Source of the DNA: Azolla caroliniana
Lineage: Eukaryota; Polypodiophyta
Direction: 5' to 3'
Assembly: GCA_043228905.1 (NCBI GenBank)
Contig: JBHGNT010000021.1
Span: 10,416,001-10,480,000, forward strand
Length of the DNA: 64,000 bases
Shown: in pieces, positions 47,481 through 58,116 of the stretch
Layout of the letters: every line of letters begins with the position of its first letter
Numbering within the stretch: position 1 is the stretch's first letter
The notes under the pieces: generated by a model
The model's input: only the letters and a program-made list of their open reading frames with translations
Told to the model about the DNA's origin: nothing
Database searches by the model: none
Made by a program: the position numbers and the translations under genes

Positions 47481-48154
47481 ATGAGGTTTTTTAAAGATGT
47501 ATGTTGCACAACAAGATACCTTATGGTAAATATGTGCTTCATTTATTAGAAGAAAACCATTAATAATTGTGTTGATGGTAATTGAACTTTGCAAATGCCA
47601 TTTACTTCACAAATTTTGAAGGGGAATTCTTATAAAGAAGGAGATTATAACATTGTAGATACCCTGATAACTATGTGTTATGTTCAAATTGCACATCTAA
47701 AGTTTGACAGTTTATGAATATCGTCTACATTTTAGGAGTTGTGGATTTATTCTTGAGTTGTGAATTTATGGATGTTAATGAGCACTAATTTATAGATGAT
47801 GACATTAAGGATTGCAATATTGCCTTTTATACTTAAAACATTTTCAAGTCTAACAATAGATGTAATCTTAATCTCCTCAAGATGGTGAAACCATTAATCT
47901 TAACTTGTGCCTTGAGTTGACCATAATTGTGATTTTCTTTAAGTTAACTACATTTCATATCTGCAAACCATCAAAATTTAAACATTTATCCCTAAACTAT
48001 TCAATTTTAGAAAAATTATCATTTTGAAATTTGTTAAATCTCAAAAAATTAGCAAAATTTACATGCTATTTAAAACACGTGATACTGGTGTATCAAGTTT
48101 TTGGAAATTGTCTAAAATCGCAAGATTATAAAAGGAATCTATAAGTGGAATGCA
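47481..48154 (-). other. right subterminal region of the 24.3-kb element
   Basis: Reverse complement of about 3,290-4,030 in the 3.18-kb element (for example ACCATCTTGAGAAGATGTAG on one, its complement here). No ORF. The likeness marks both as one family. Confidence 0.75.
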
Positions 48155-48185
48155 CAATCCTTCCACTTGTGAATGCAAAGGTGTT
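48155..48185 (-). repeat. right terminal inverted repeat of the 24.3-kb element
   Basis: On the minus strand AACACCTTTGCATTCACAAG then TGGAAGGATTG. The next plus-strand bases are CTTG, the target duplication. Confidence 0.85.
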
Positions 48186-48189
48186 CTTG

Positions 48190-49892
48190 GGCCTCTCGTC
48201 TTTTCGACCCTATCCCAGGTCTTCCTTCTCCGCATGTTGAGAGGGTGGCTCGCTCCACACCCTCTCTCGTGGTATCGTCGTACCGTGTTCCCGGCCTCTT
48301 CGTAGGCCTACTTCTTCCTCCCTTCTGGATCGGTTATCCGGAAGTCCGCTCTCCCAGTTCCCATCCGGGCTCGTTCGATCTCTCTTTGCATTGTCGGGTC
48401 CCATTCTACTACTGCCACCGTCAGTATCTTGGTCTTACATCGGATACGATGCCCACCGCCGAAGTCTCTAGCCCGGTGTGAGGTGACCCATAGGACCGGT
48501 CTTCGTTCCTCGCTTCCGAATCAGTTATCCAGAAATTCGCTCCGCCCGGTTCTCATCTGGGTCCGCCTGTCACTCTGCATTGTCGAGTCTCGTTCTCCTG
48601 CCACCACCATTAGTATCTTGGTCTATCGTTGGATCTGATGCCGACCGCCGAAGTCTCTAGCTCAGTGTGAGGTGACCCATAGGACCGGTCTTCGTTGCTC
48701 CCTTCCGATGTACTTCTCTCGAACTCGTTCGACCTCCTTGTTGTGCTCCCAACCTCTCCGTTGGTCCCTTTGTATATGCCCATTCCAGGCCTCGCATCCT
48801 CCTCTTCTTCGTTTCGGTTGCCCGCCTTGCTACCGCCACCGTCCGTCACTCTAGGTCTCAAGCCAGTTCTCGGGCCGGCTGCCGGAATCTCTAGAACCAG
48901 TGTGGGTAAGGTCCCGGCACCGCCGCTTGCCTCCTCCCCGCTTGATGTTTCGGGCAACCGTGCCCCGAATCCTCCGCCCATTCTCGAAGTAGCTCTTTCC
49001 GCTCTGTAGTCACTGGCCTCATCCATGGTCATCCCCTTTCCACGAGACGAGAGGGTCGCTAGCTTCGCACCCTCTCCCACGTCGTTGTCGCACGCTCTTC
49101 TGGCCTCCGCATAGGCCCCGTCCTCCGCGTGTAGGGAGGCGTATTCCTTAGCAAGTTGAAAAGGTGACTTGTTCCACACCTTCCCCGTAATGGCACCATC
49201 GTACCGAACACAGACCCCTACACGGCCTCATCATTATTCCGCATCGTCGAAAAGGCGGCTTCCTTCTCGACCTCTATTTGCCTCCTCGACCACCCATGCC
49301 CGTGCATCTTCGATAACTCCCTCGAAGGACCCCAAACCGTGACCTTCTTGAAGCTCTTTGTCCTCTTCATGCCATATGGCTACCACCACCCGGCAAACAC
49401 TTTAGCCTCATTGCCTCTCATACATCTCCTCATTGCCTCTCAATCCGAGCATCGTGGGCTTCAAAAGAAAATTTTGGACCCCGTGCCCACTCCAATGGTC
49501 GACTTCTTCGACCGCACTCTCAACGGCTTCCAAACCATTTCTTGTCCACACTTCTTCCGTGTATGTTCATCATCGCCTTCGACATTGCCTTCACCACAAA
49601 GCCTTCTTCATCCACCTCCATTCTCCCTTGCCGCCTTTCACGTCGGGTTCACCAAAGATGTCGCGGTTTTCCGCGAGTACGTGTAGGATCTTAGGCGGGA
49701 CCGCGGGGGTCTTGGACTAGGGAGACGGATGGTGGAGTCCTTAAGCTTTGTGGGCTTCGGTCCAGAATCGGCTTCTGGCTCAAACGAATGTAGGGTTTCA
49801 CAAAAACGGTTCACCGCGAATATGGACCCGACTCAAATATGTTACAAAGAAGATAGATATACACTAACATGAATATATATTACAAGAGCTTT
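48190..49892. repeat. GC-rich unclassified repeat, right part
   Basis: Continues the repeat broken at 23,902. Shares phrases such as CCGAAGTCTCTAGCCCGGTG, which occur at 48,458-48,480 and again near 48,650. ORFs up to 189 codons on the minus strand are low-complexity and show no domain. Confidence 0.55.
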
Positions 49893-50507
49893 ACAACAAG
49901 ACGGTTACATGCCCCGAATCCAGTGGCTATTACATATCAATAGGCTAATACAACAAGTTAAGAATGGGAACCGGCGAAGGCGAGTCAAGTAGGCCGCCGG
50001 GACCACAACGTCCACCGTTGGTCATGCCCCGAAGACGGTGGTGCCACTTCGCCCTCCCTTCTCGAACCGGCCGTCACAAGAAGAAGAACCTAAACGGAAT
50101 ACTAACGTCCACTCGAAAGAATGAACCAAACCCACGAGACAATGAAGAAGAATAAAATGCAACCCTAAAACGAAATAGGATGAAAAGACCAAAGTACAAA
50201 CCCTAAGGGAATAAGAATAAGATGAAGAGCAAGAAACTACCAAACCCTAGACCTAAGTGGTATACCCATCCTAACTGAAAATGGGCAACCCTTTTACAAG
50301 GGGCACTCCCTTCCTTTTATAGAACAAGCAGAGGGATGCGTAACAATGTGGGATAAATCCTATTGTACATGGGATCCTCTATCCCGAATTATCTCCTTTT
50401 CAGCACCATAAAGGCACACGTTTATACAAGGTAAGTGCACATGATGCACTTCGCTGATGCCACTAACTTCTCCGGTTTTCTCACTATGGTCGTGAATCTT
50501 CACGACA
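49893..50507. repeat. LTR-like dispersed repeat, right copy
   Basis: Matches 19,641-20,439 in the same orientation (AGAATGGGAACCGGC[A/G]AAGG, GGGCAACCCTTTTACAAGGG and the end TCTTCACGACA). Confidence 0.5.
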
Positions 50508-51140
50508 ACATCGGGTTTACCAAATTATGATGTTGTAAAGTGACCCGTGTACATGTGCCACTCGAGTGGGACAAAGGGGGTCTTGGACTACGGAAAACGC
50601 AAGGACTACAAGAGTGATCTTTGACTCCATTGGAGCGTTCGTCTCCCAGGAAGTTCCCTAACATCTACACCCTCCTAGTCCTTATGACCCCCATGCTCCC
50701 GCTCGAGTAGCACACACACGTGATGTCCCATCGTTGTGCGCATGGTGTTACTTGGGTAGGGCAACAACATTCCTAGACTAGGGAGCCTAGAGGGAGAGAC
50801 AAGGCTAACAATTTGATTTAGCTCTATGATCTTTAGCGCTCGTCGAGTTTTACCACTTAGCGAGTGTTGATCTAGTGGAGCAACATTTGACAAGCTTTCG
50901 TCGCCTCCGCTCATCGACATTGAAGTGAATTTCAAGAAAACGTGTAGCGCACTAGCTCAATCAACCAAGATGGGGCTCATTCACCCAATCAAACACCGTT
51001 TAACACACGAATTAGTTGACGATCGCAAGGACTTCTCAATAGAAACCCTTTCGATTTAAATCGAGTTTCAAATTACATTATAATAGAAATAGCTCATGTA
51101 AACACAATGCAAGCATGGGTAAGCGAAACAACTTTGAGAT
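50508..51140. other. unassigned spacer
   Basis: Begins with a module ending GGGGGTCTTGGACTACGGA that also occurs near 20,770 and 49,710. The rest shows no gene or known repeat. Confidence 0.4.
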
Positions 51141-51230
51141 TCTTATAGCAGAGGAGATATGGTGGTGTGCGTCAAACACGAACGCACGAACCACAAATGA
51201 CGAGCACTCGTGCCCACAGGTACACGGACA

Positions 51231-52390
51231 CTAACACGAGGAGCAACAAACACACGAATCGATCATGAACACTACGAACAAGCTGATCACACAAAACACG
51301 AACCACAAACACTAACTCACGTACACGCGAGCGCACGAGCACACGAACACGACCTCACCACAAACGCAACGAGCAATGAGAGACGATCACCCGAGCACAC
51401 AAAAGACAATATGACACATGACCGCACGAGCACCTCACGCACAAACAAAGCCACACGTACACATACACGAGCACACGGAATTGAGACAACCCATAAGAGA
51501 AAAGTGTGAACTTGCCTACACTAACACGAGGAGCAACAAACACACGAATCGATCATGAACACCACGAACAAGCTGATCACACAAAACCCGAACCACAAAC
51601 ACTAACTCACGTACACGCGAGCGCACGAGCACACGAACACGACCTCACCACAAACGCAACGAGCAATGAGAGACGATCACCCGAGCACACAAAAGACAAT
51701 ATGACACATGACCGCACGAGCACCTCACGCACAAACAAAGCCACACGTACACATACACGAGCACACGGAATTGAGACAACCCATAAGAGAAAAGTGTGAA
51801 CTTGCCTACACTAACACGAGGAGCAACAAACACACGAATCGATCATGAACACCACGAACAAGCTGATCACACAAAACCCGAACCACAAACACTAACTCAC
51901 GTACACGCGAGCGCACGAGCACACGAACACGACCTCACCACAAACGCAACGAGCAATGAGAGACGATCACCCGAGCACACAAAAGACAATATGACACATG
52001 ACCGCACGAGCACCTCACGCACAAACAAAGCCACACGTACACATACACGAGCACACGGAATTGAGACAACCCATAAGAGAAAAGTGTGAACTTGCCTACA
52101 CTAACACGAGGAGCAACAAACACACGAATCGATCATGAACACCACGAACAAGCTGATCACACAAAACACGAACCACAAACACTAACTCACGTACACGCGA
52201 GCGCACGAGCACGCGAACACGACCTCACCACAAACGCAACGAGCAATGAGAGACGATCACCCGAGCACACAAAAGACAATATGACACATGACCGCACGAG
52301 CACCTCACGCACAAACAAAGCCACACGTACACATACACGAGCACACGGAATTGAGACAACCCATAAGAGAAAAGTGTGAACTTGCCTAGG
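51231..52390. repeat. 290-bp A/C-rich tandem array, four units
   Basis: Units start CTAACACGAGGAGCAACAAA at 51,231, 51,521, 51,811 and 52,101; they are nearly identical. The plus strand is strikingly poor in T. Each unit ends with the left arm of the hairpin (AACCCATAAGAGAAAAGTGT); only the last unit keeps the right arm. The 97-residue ORFs here are repeat translations. Confidence 0.9.
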
Positions 52391-52438
52391 CCCCCAGAGG
52401 CAAGTTTACACTTGTCCCTTATGGGTTGTCTCAATTCC
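52347..52438. repeat. 92-bp hairpin, copy 3
   Basis: Same as copy 1: GGAATTGAGACAACCC...GGGTTGTCTCAATTCC. Confidence 0.9.
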
Positions 52439-53170
52439 TACGATTAAAAGTAATCCTCCCTTCTTTACACTGTCAATTAACCCTCATTTTATACTCGTGT
52501 GCAGAATACTACTGTAGAACTTACCACAAGATAATTTATGGCCATGCCCGTAATAGTAGATTTGGTTTCCATGGCCATGGGAGTGGGTCAAATGTAGTAC
52601 TTCGGGCTAGCAAGAGAAGACCTGACAAAGCAAGTAGAAGGAAGAGCCATGAGAAACAAAACGACGGTAATGGTATGTAAGTTCTTGTTTGAAAACATCT
52701 TCTGCCTATATGGTAGCATTGGAAAGATAGTGGTAGATAGGGGAGAGTTGAACGCTCATGAATCTATAGAGCTCTTTGAACAAATCAAACTGAAGTTCTC
52801 CCTCATGATTGCTTATAACCCAAAAGCACGGACGTAAAGTTAAGGCTAACATCAAAGCTTGCGAAGGATGGGTCAGAGACCAGACTCAATTATTGCCTTC
52901 GGCCTTGTGGGGAGACAAAACAGCCCACAATTCGGTGAAAGGGTTCATGCGAGTCAAGCTCATGTACGGACAAAAGTCAATGATGCCCATTGAGGAAACG
53001 ATCACATCATGGGTAGCGATGTCCTGAGAAAATGAGATAAACCGAGAGGATTTTTTGGCAACAAGGATAAGACAAATCAAGAGAAGGCCAAAAGACTTGG
53101 AGTTGCCACTCGAGAGGCTAGAAGTAGCTAACCTCAAGAATAAGACTAGATTACGTTGAATTTTCACAAT
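52439..53170 (+). pseudogene. gypsy integrase core fragment, copy 3
   Basis: Same order, stops and frameshift as copies 1 and 2 (KIVVDRGELNAHESIELFEQ, then KGFMRVKLMYGQKSMMPIEE). Confidence 0.85.
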
Positions 53171-53553
53171 TGCATCAAGTACTCTACACTCTTGAAGTAA
53201 CCTAAAAATACTTCATTCTTATAGAAGAGGAGAGATGGTGGTGTCGAGTGAAGAACATTAAGCGTCAAACACGAACGTACAAACCACGAATGACAAGTGC
53301 TTGTGCCCACGGGTACACAAACACTAACACGAGGAGCAACAAACAAACAAACCGATCATGAACGCCATGAACAAACCGATCACACGAAACACGAACCACA
53401 AACACTAACTCACGTACACGCGAACACGACCTCACCACAAACGCAACGAGCAATGAGAGACGATCACCCGAGCACACAAAAGACAATATGACACATGACC
53501 GCACGAGCACCTCACGCACAAACAAAGCCACACGTACACATACACGAACACAC

Positions 53554-53645
53554 GGAATTGAGACAACCCATAAGAGAAAAGTGTGAACTTGCCTAGGCCC
53601 CCAGAGGCAAGTTCACACTTGTCCCTTATGGGTTGTCTCAATTCC
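53554..53645. repeat. 92-bp hairpin, copy 4
   Basis: As copy 1, with the right arm reading AAGTTCACACTTG, so this copy pairs best. Confidence 0.9.
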
Positions 53646-54360
53646 TACGATTAAAAGTAATCCTCCCTTCTTTACACTGTCAATTAACCCTCATTTTATC
53701 CTCATGTGTAGAATACTATTGTAGAACTTACCACAAGATAATTTATGGTCATGCCCGTAATAGTAGATTTGGTTTCCATGGCCATGGGAGTGGGTCAAAT
53801 GTAGTACTTCGTGCTAGCAAGAGAAGACCTGACAAAGCAAGTAGAAGAAAGAGCCATGAGAAACAAAACGACGGCAATGGTATGTAAGTTCCTTCTTGAA
53901 AACATCTTCTGCCTATATGGTAGCATTGGAAAGATAGTGGTAGATAGGGGAGAGTTGAACGCTCATGAATCTATAGAGCTCTTTGAACAAATCAAACTGA
54001 AGTTCTCCCTCAGGATTGCTTATAACCCAAAGGCACGAACCTAAAGTTAAGGCTAACATCAAAGCTTGTGAAGGATGAGTTGGAGACCAGACTCCGTCAT
54101 TGCCTTCTTTATGCTCAAACAAAACCACCCACAATTCAATGATAGGGTTCATGCGAGTCAAGTTCATGTACAGACAAAAGTCAATGACGCCCATTGAGGA
54201 GACAATCACATCATGGGTAGCGATGTCCTAGGAAAATGAGATAAACCGAGAAGAGTTTTTGGCAACAAGGATAAGACAACTCAAGAGAAGGCCAAAAGAC
54301 TTGGAGTTGCCACTCGAGAGGCTAGATGTAGCTAGGCTCAAGCATAAGACTAGATTACGT
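53646..54360 (+). pseudogene. gypsy integrase core fragment, copy 4
   Basis: Same as the others up to SLRIAYNPK. The later part is more diverged (ATTCAATGATAGGG for ATTCGGTGAAAGGG), so this is probably the oldest unit. Confidence 0.8.
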
Positions 54361-54597
54361 TGAATGTTCACAATTGCATCAACTATTTACTCTTGAAGTA
54401 ACCTACAAACACTTCAAAGCAATGAAAATGATAGTCACTAGGCTGTGATGCTTCGAGGACAATAAGCAAATATATCTCTGAAGCCACACTTCACCAACCC
54501 ACATACTCTACAAAAAGACCAGACGCCGTGAGTTATGACACATTTTGCTGTCCTTCGAACACAACAAATTACCCAATTAAACCTGCTCTATTAAATC

Positions 54598-55385
54598 AAC
54601 CATATCTATCTAGGTATAATGACAAAATGAAATGTTAAACACCACATAAGGCCATGAATCAATGGAAAACAATGATCACAGCAACACCAGTGACATATTG
54701 CCTCCACATGATACCTTTGTTACCCAAAATAAAATGGCTGCACCATCCAATACTGTACTAACAAATCCGGAAATCAATTGTGAAGTTCATTAAAGATCAA
54801 CTTCATTATTATCATTATACAATCCTGTATTTAAGTCACACTTTAAATATACCCAAGAACCCAAGCCACAAGAAGATCCCTTCCTTCTTTCCTTTTCTTT
54901 TGACCACGACCCAACCCGAAAATGACTCTCACTTCTCATTCCGGTTTAACATTCACTCCGTTTCTCCCTAGACAGACTCGTCCAGTTTATTTTTTGCTTT
55001 ATCACGCCTGAGTCATGACTTAATCTTCTCTAGTTTCTATGTTGTGCGGATCTCTACCATTTTGCTAAATTATGTCAAATAATACAATCAACTAATAAAA
55101 CAATGGTGATGTTGAATAAGGAATGTGGAATGATAACAAGGTTTGAACAGAGCCTGGCAAGATCATTGGGATACAATAATGCCTTAATAAGATGACAAGG
55201 ACCTCATCCTCCATTAACTTTGAGATGAAGTTGATAAAGAAACATCCCCTTGAAATGAAGCTGATAAAGCAACCAACCGTAATCATTGCTTTCAAATTAC
55301 ATCATTATGCAAAGCAACACCCAATTTGAGAGAGACAAATATTATTCACAAGTTAGAAAACATAGCACAAGACAGACTATAGTCC
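54598..55385. other. 3' flank of the Pol III subunit gene
   Basis: AT-rich, no ORF with a domain. It should include the 3' untranslated region of the minus-strand gene, ending somewhere below 55,386. Confidence 0.5.
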
Positions 55386-55899
55386 TTAACCGTCCCTCCA
55401 TTGGAACTGGCAGTTATGGTTGCAACACTTATAGAATATCGACATTGGCTCATCAGCAGATCTGATCTGGATTTGCATGAAGTATGCATGTCGGAATGTA
55501 CATTTAGGACAAACAGCTGAAGAACAAAAACATTGTATATATCACCTATCGTTGCATGGGAAATTAAGTAGACAAACATAGAATATTCATAATATAGGGA
55601 TACATGATTTTACCTTCAGTACGATCAACATTTTTCCAAGCTTCCTCTCCACCAAGAACATCATCAACCTCCTTTCTAGATATCTGAAGTTTGCTAGTTA
55701 TCTGTCCATATCAATAGAAATGCAAAGCAAAAGGATAAGTTACAGAACAAACTCTAGATACATGGTGTAAAATCTACATATGCACCTTTCTTTCAATAGG
55801 AAAAACATATGGACAGCTTGGACAGAAAAAACGAAGGCTTCTTCCGAGTGCAGCATGTTCCACCAGCAGCAGATTACCACAAGATGGGCAAAAGTCCAT
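55386..55899 (-). CDS. NRPC11: RNA polymerase III subunit C11 (RPC10/POLR3K family)
   Basis: Three exons, all in phase with GT..AG introns: 55,899-55,786, 55,701-55,614 and 55,516-55,386 (introns of 84 and 97 bp). The product has 110 residues, close to the usual 106-110. The N-terminal zinc ribbon has CPSC at residues 4-7 and CPSC at 26-29. The linker carries KEVDDVLGGEEAWKNVD, a signature of the family. The C-terminal ribbon has CPKC, then the acidic hairpin RSADEP that enters the polymerase active site, then CCNHNC and QWRDG. The subunit supports RNA cleavage, termination and reinitiation by RNA polymerase III in the nucleus. Start: first ATG, just after a possible 5'-leader acceptor (TAATGCAG). 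No lesions are seen, so it is probably a live host gene. Confidence 0.93.
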
Positions 55900-56978
55900 G
55901 TTGATTGCCTGCATTACATGTTTTCAAGTTTGTACATCACTAAAGTGGCAGTCAATACTTGCTTGGAATCATATGTACATGTGTAAGAGAGAGGAAATAG
56001 AGATAAACAAGTTTAAAAGGCTGTTCCTTGAACCCCATTAACTTAAAGTCAAAGTAGGTATTGTCACATTCATACTGGAAGCATGAGACTGTGGTGGTTA
56101 ATTTTTAAGGCCCAAAAATTGTCCTTCACTGCTGGACTAGAGAAAGGCCCACATTTTAGAAGCCAAGTTTTGTTTCAGTGGTAAGGTATTCCCTGCACTC
56201 CAGATGAAGCATCCATCTCCTTGAATCATGGCACATGTGTTAAATTTGCTCCATTTCTAAATCATTACCCAAATCCTGAACGAAATATCTAATCCGTTGC
56301 ATGCAACATATGTCACCACACTATATTGAGTTGACAAATGTTTAATATACATAGTGCATCATGCTAAAAGACGACATTGTCACATTCTAAGATAAAAGGA
56401 ACATACAAATCAACCCACATGGGTATGTGTAACTTGTACATATTCATATCTTCATTACCCTGTTAGAATCTGCAGATGGGATAGAAAACACTCAGGGTTT
56501 GCAATCTTTAGGTACACAAAGCATGAGAGTATAAATGCTCGCAAAATTCCAAGACAATTGACAACAATACTAATTGGTGTTGCACAAACATGATTGCAAT
56601 CACCAGCTGGTATGAGGTTCGCTTGTTTCATTTAATCACGATCCTTCGTACTTATGGCCTATCTAATTTATTCATCATCTGGAAGGGCGACGAATCTAGT
56701 TTACTAAACCGTGAACATGTCAGATCATCTTCAGTGCCCTCTGAATCGACCTTAGACATGAGACTGATCCTTTGTTGACACTTTCTAATTGGATCCTAGA
56801 CCTTCAAATGAACTGTTACAGGTGCAACTGAGTGAATGAGTGACTGACTCAATCTTTTCAGGACGGGAGGAAGGAAAGTTCCACAGTCATCACTGAGCGA
56901 AACGTGTTGTGGATGTCACACGTCTCGTGTGAACGAAGGAAGGTAACCAAAGATCCCATTATGAAATGTTGCGCGCGT

Positions 56979-56980
<2 letters not shown>
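55900..56980. other. 5' flank of the Pol III subunit gene
   Basis: No coding sequence recognised. TTTTCAAG...TAATGCAG just upstream of the ATG could be the end of a leader intron, so the promoter may lie further right. Confidence 0.45.
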
Positions 56981-57009
<29 letters not shown>

Positions 57010-57010
57010 A
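56981..57010. repeat. (CA)n microsatellite
   Basis: About 14 CA units. Confidence 0.95.
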
Positions 57011-57248
57011 CCGCACTCAAAATTGAGGCGATGGATAACACACAAACCTGCAAATGGATGGGAGTAATATATGCACCTGCTGCTGCTGCTACTGTTGCTA
57101 CAGAACCAGAAAGACGAAAGCGAGGCCTGCTCAATAAATGAGTATAAGGAAGGGCAACAGCTGCCAGCAGCAGCAACAGAAGAAGAAGAAGAGGAAGAAG
57201 AAACAGGCAAGTGTCTAATACTTAATAATGCCACTACACCTAAACTCT

Positions 57249-57267
57249 ATGTATGTATGTATGTATG

Positions 57268-57298
<31 letters not shown>

Positions 57299-57390
57299 TA
57301 ATGTATGTATAGAAAGAAGAGGGAAAGAAAAAAGAAGCAGTAGTTCGTTTTGTCTTTCCCTCTTCTTTCTATACATACATACATACATAC
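57249..57390. repeat. (GTAT)n tract and hairpin
   Basis: About 12 GTAT units lead into ATGTATAGAAAGAAGAGGGA at 57,305. Positions 57,301-57,328 pair perfectly with 57,353-57,380 (28 bp, 24-base loop), and the right arm runs on into ATAC units. Confidence 0.9.
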
Positions 57391-57903
57391 GACAAAATGA
57401 TAGCAACATAGATATCGAGAAAACTTTGTCTCCATCCAAAGACCTATCTCCGTACCTCCAATCTTGCTCAAAGTATTAGTAGAGACATGCTACATTCTTC
57501 TCTATTCAGCTTCCATTCATTCACATCTTGAAAAGCGGCGTCGAATATGATGTAAGTTGGCCTTCACATTTCCCTTTCACAATAGGCAAAAACAGCAGTT
57601 CTCGTTGCCCAGTTGTTTAAACTTGCATGTGACTTCGAATCCTATGACTTCCTTTTAAGAACCATGAGCGACACACAGAAGACTTCAAGGTTGAAGCTAT
57701 AGAGGTTGCATGATCACTCATCTGCCCTCGCCACCCACTTTAATGCTTGTGATACTCTTAGTGATGCACATTAATGACAAGGCTCGTCAATTCAATGTCA
57801 CGATGAAAAGTTGAAGCATTCAAATTATAAAGATTGTATTGAAAGGATGGTTGTATTCAAAGTCTTTTGTGATGACTTCTTTTTGCTTTTATGATCAATC
57901 CAA
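57391..57903. other. spacer
   Basis: No gene recognised. The phrase TTTAATGCTTGTGATACTCT occurs here and again near 58,212. Confidence 0.5.
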
Positions 57904-57966
57904 GGAGGGCTTCAACTTTGACCTTGTGGTTAGGAGCCATATATGCTCTAACTAACCGAGCAATTG
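57904..57966 (-). pseudogene. tRNA-Asn(GTT)-like repeat, copy 1
   Basis: The most diverged of three. Minus strand: TTGCTCGGTTAGTTAGAGC-type D arm and an AAGGTCAAAGTTGAAG end. Anticodon region altered. Confidence 0.55.
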
Positions 57967-58008
57967 TAGAAATATTAATTAACATATTTTGTTTCTATGA
58001 TCAATTCA

Positions 58009-58070
58009 AGGAGGGCTTCAACCTTTGACCCTGTGGTTACTAACCATAGGTCTAAGTAACTGAGCTATTG
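58009..58070 (-). pseudogene. tRNA-Asn(GTT)-like repeat, copy 2
   Basis: Minus strand: TAGCTCAGTTACTTAGACC, then a TATGGTTAGTAACCACA anticodon arm and AGGGTCAAAGGTTGAAG. No full acceptor stem. Confidence 0.6.
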
Positions 58071-58116
58071 AAAAAACATTAAGTAACGTTATCACTTTGA
58101 TACTTTTTCAAACCAA

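Larger units (their letters stand above)
23907..48185. mobile_element. 24.3-kb Sola-like DNA transposon with two genes
   Basis: The termini AACATGTTTGCGTTCACAAG (left) and AACACCTTTGCATTCACAAG (right, minus strand) match each other and the ends of the 3.18-kb element. CTTG flanks it on both sides (23,903-23,906 and 48,186-48,189), a 4-bp target duplication. Inside are a minus-strand DDE transposase gene (32,464-36,462) and a plus-strand RING-H2/coiled-coil gene (about 25,400-31,321), convergent. Later insertions are a copia element (37,017-42,101) and an integrase-fragment block (42,767-46,140); without them it is about 15.8 kb. Sola elements are known for 4-bp duplications and a D-D-E transposase; assignment to Sola is by motif memory and needs an alignment. 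Confidence 0.8.
51141..54597. repeat. tandem block of A/C-rich repeat, hairpin and integrase fragments (block 2)
   Basis: Order: four 290-bp A/C-rich units, hairpin, integrase fragment, one A/C-rich unit, hairpin, integrase fragment, tail. The tail (54,300-54,597) is the same as the outer arms of block 1 and ends CTCTATTAAATCAACCATATC. Confidence 0.8.

Noticed and set aside
23907-48185. Assignment to Ginger, Academ or Mutator-like superfamilies
   Set aside because: Mutator-like elements give 8-9-bp duplications. No retroviral-type integrase belongs to the element itself (the integrase fragments are a nested block), and the Sola-like HGKG..DG..G block fits better. Academ was not fully excluded.
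48610-49179. 189-codon minus-strand ORF in the GC-rich repeat
   Set aside because: Low-complexity Gly/Ala/Arg/Glu composition, no domain, and embedded in repeated sequence.
43605-53491. His/Thr-rich ORFs (for example 51,210-51,509) repeated every 290 bp
   Set aside because: They come from the A/C-rich tandem repeat and end inside the hairpin; nothing suggests coding selection.
57215-57479. Tyr/Val/Cys/Met-repeat ORFs
   Set aside because: Products of the GTAT microsatellite and its inverted copy.
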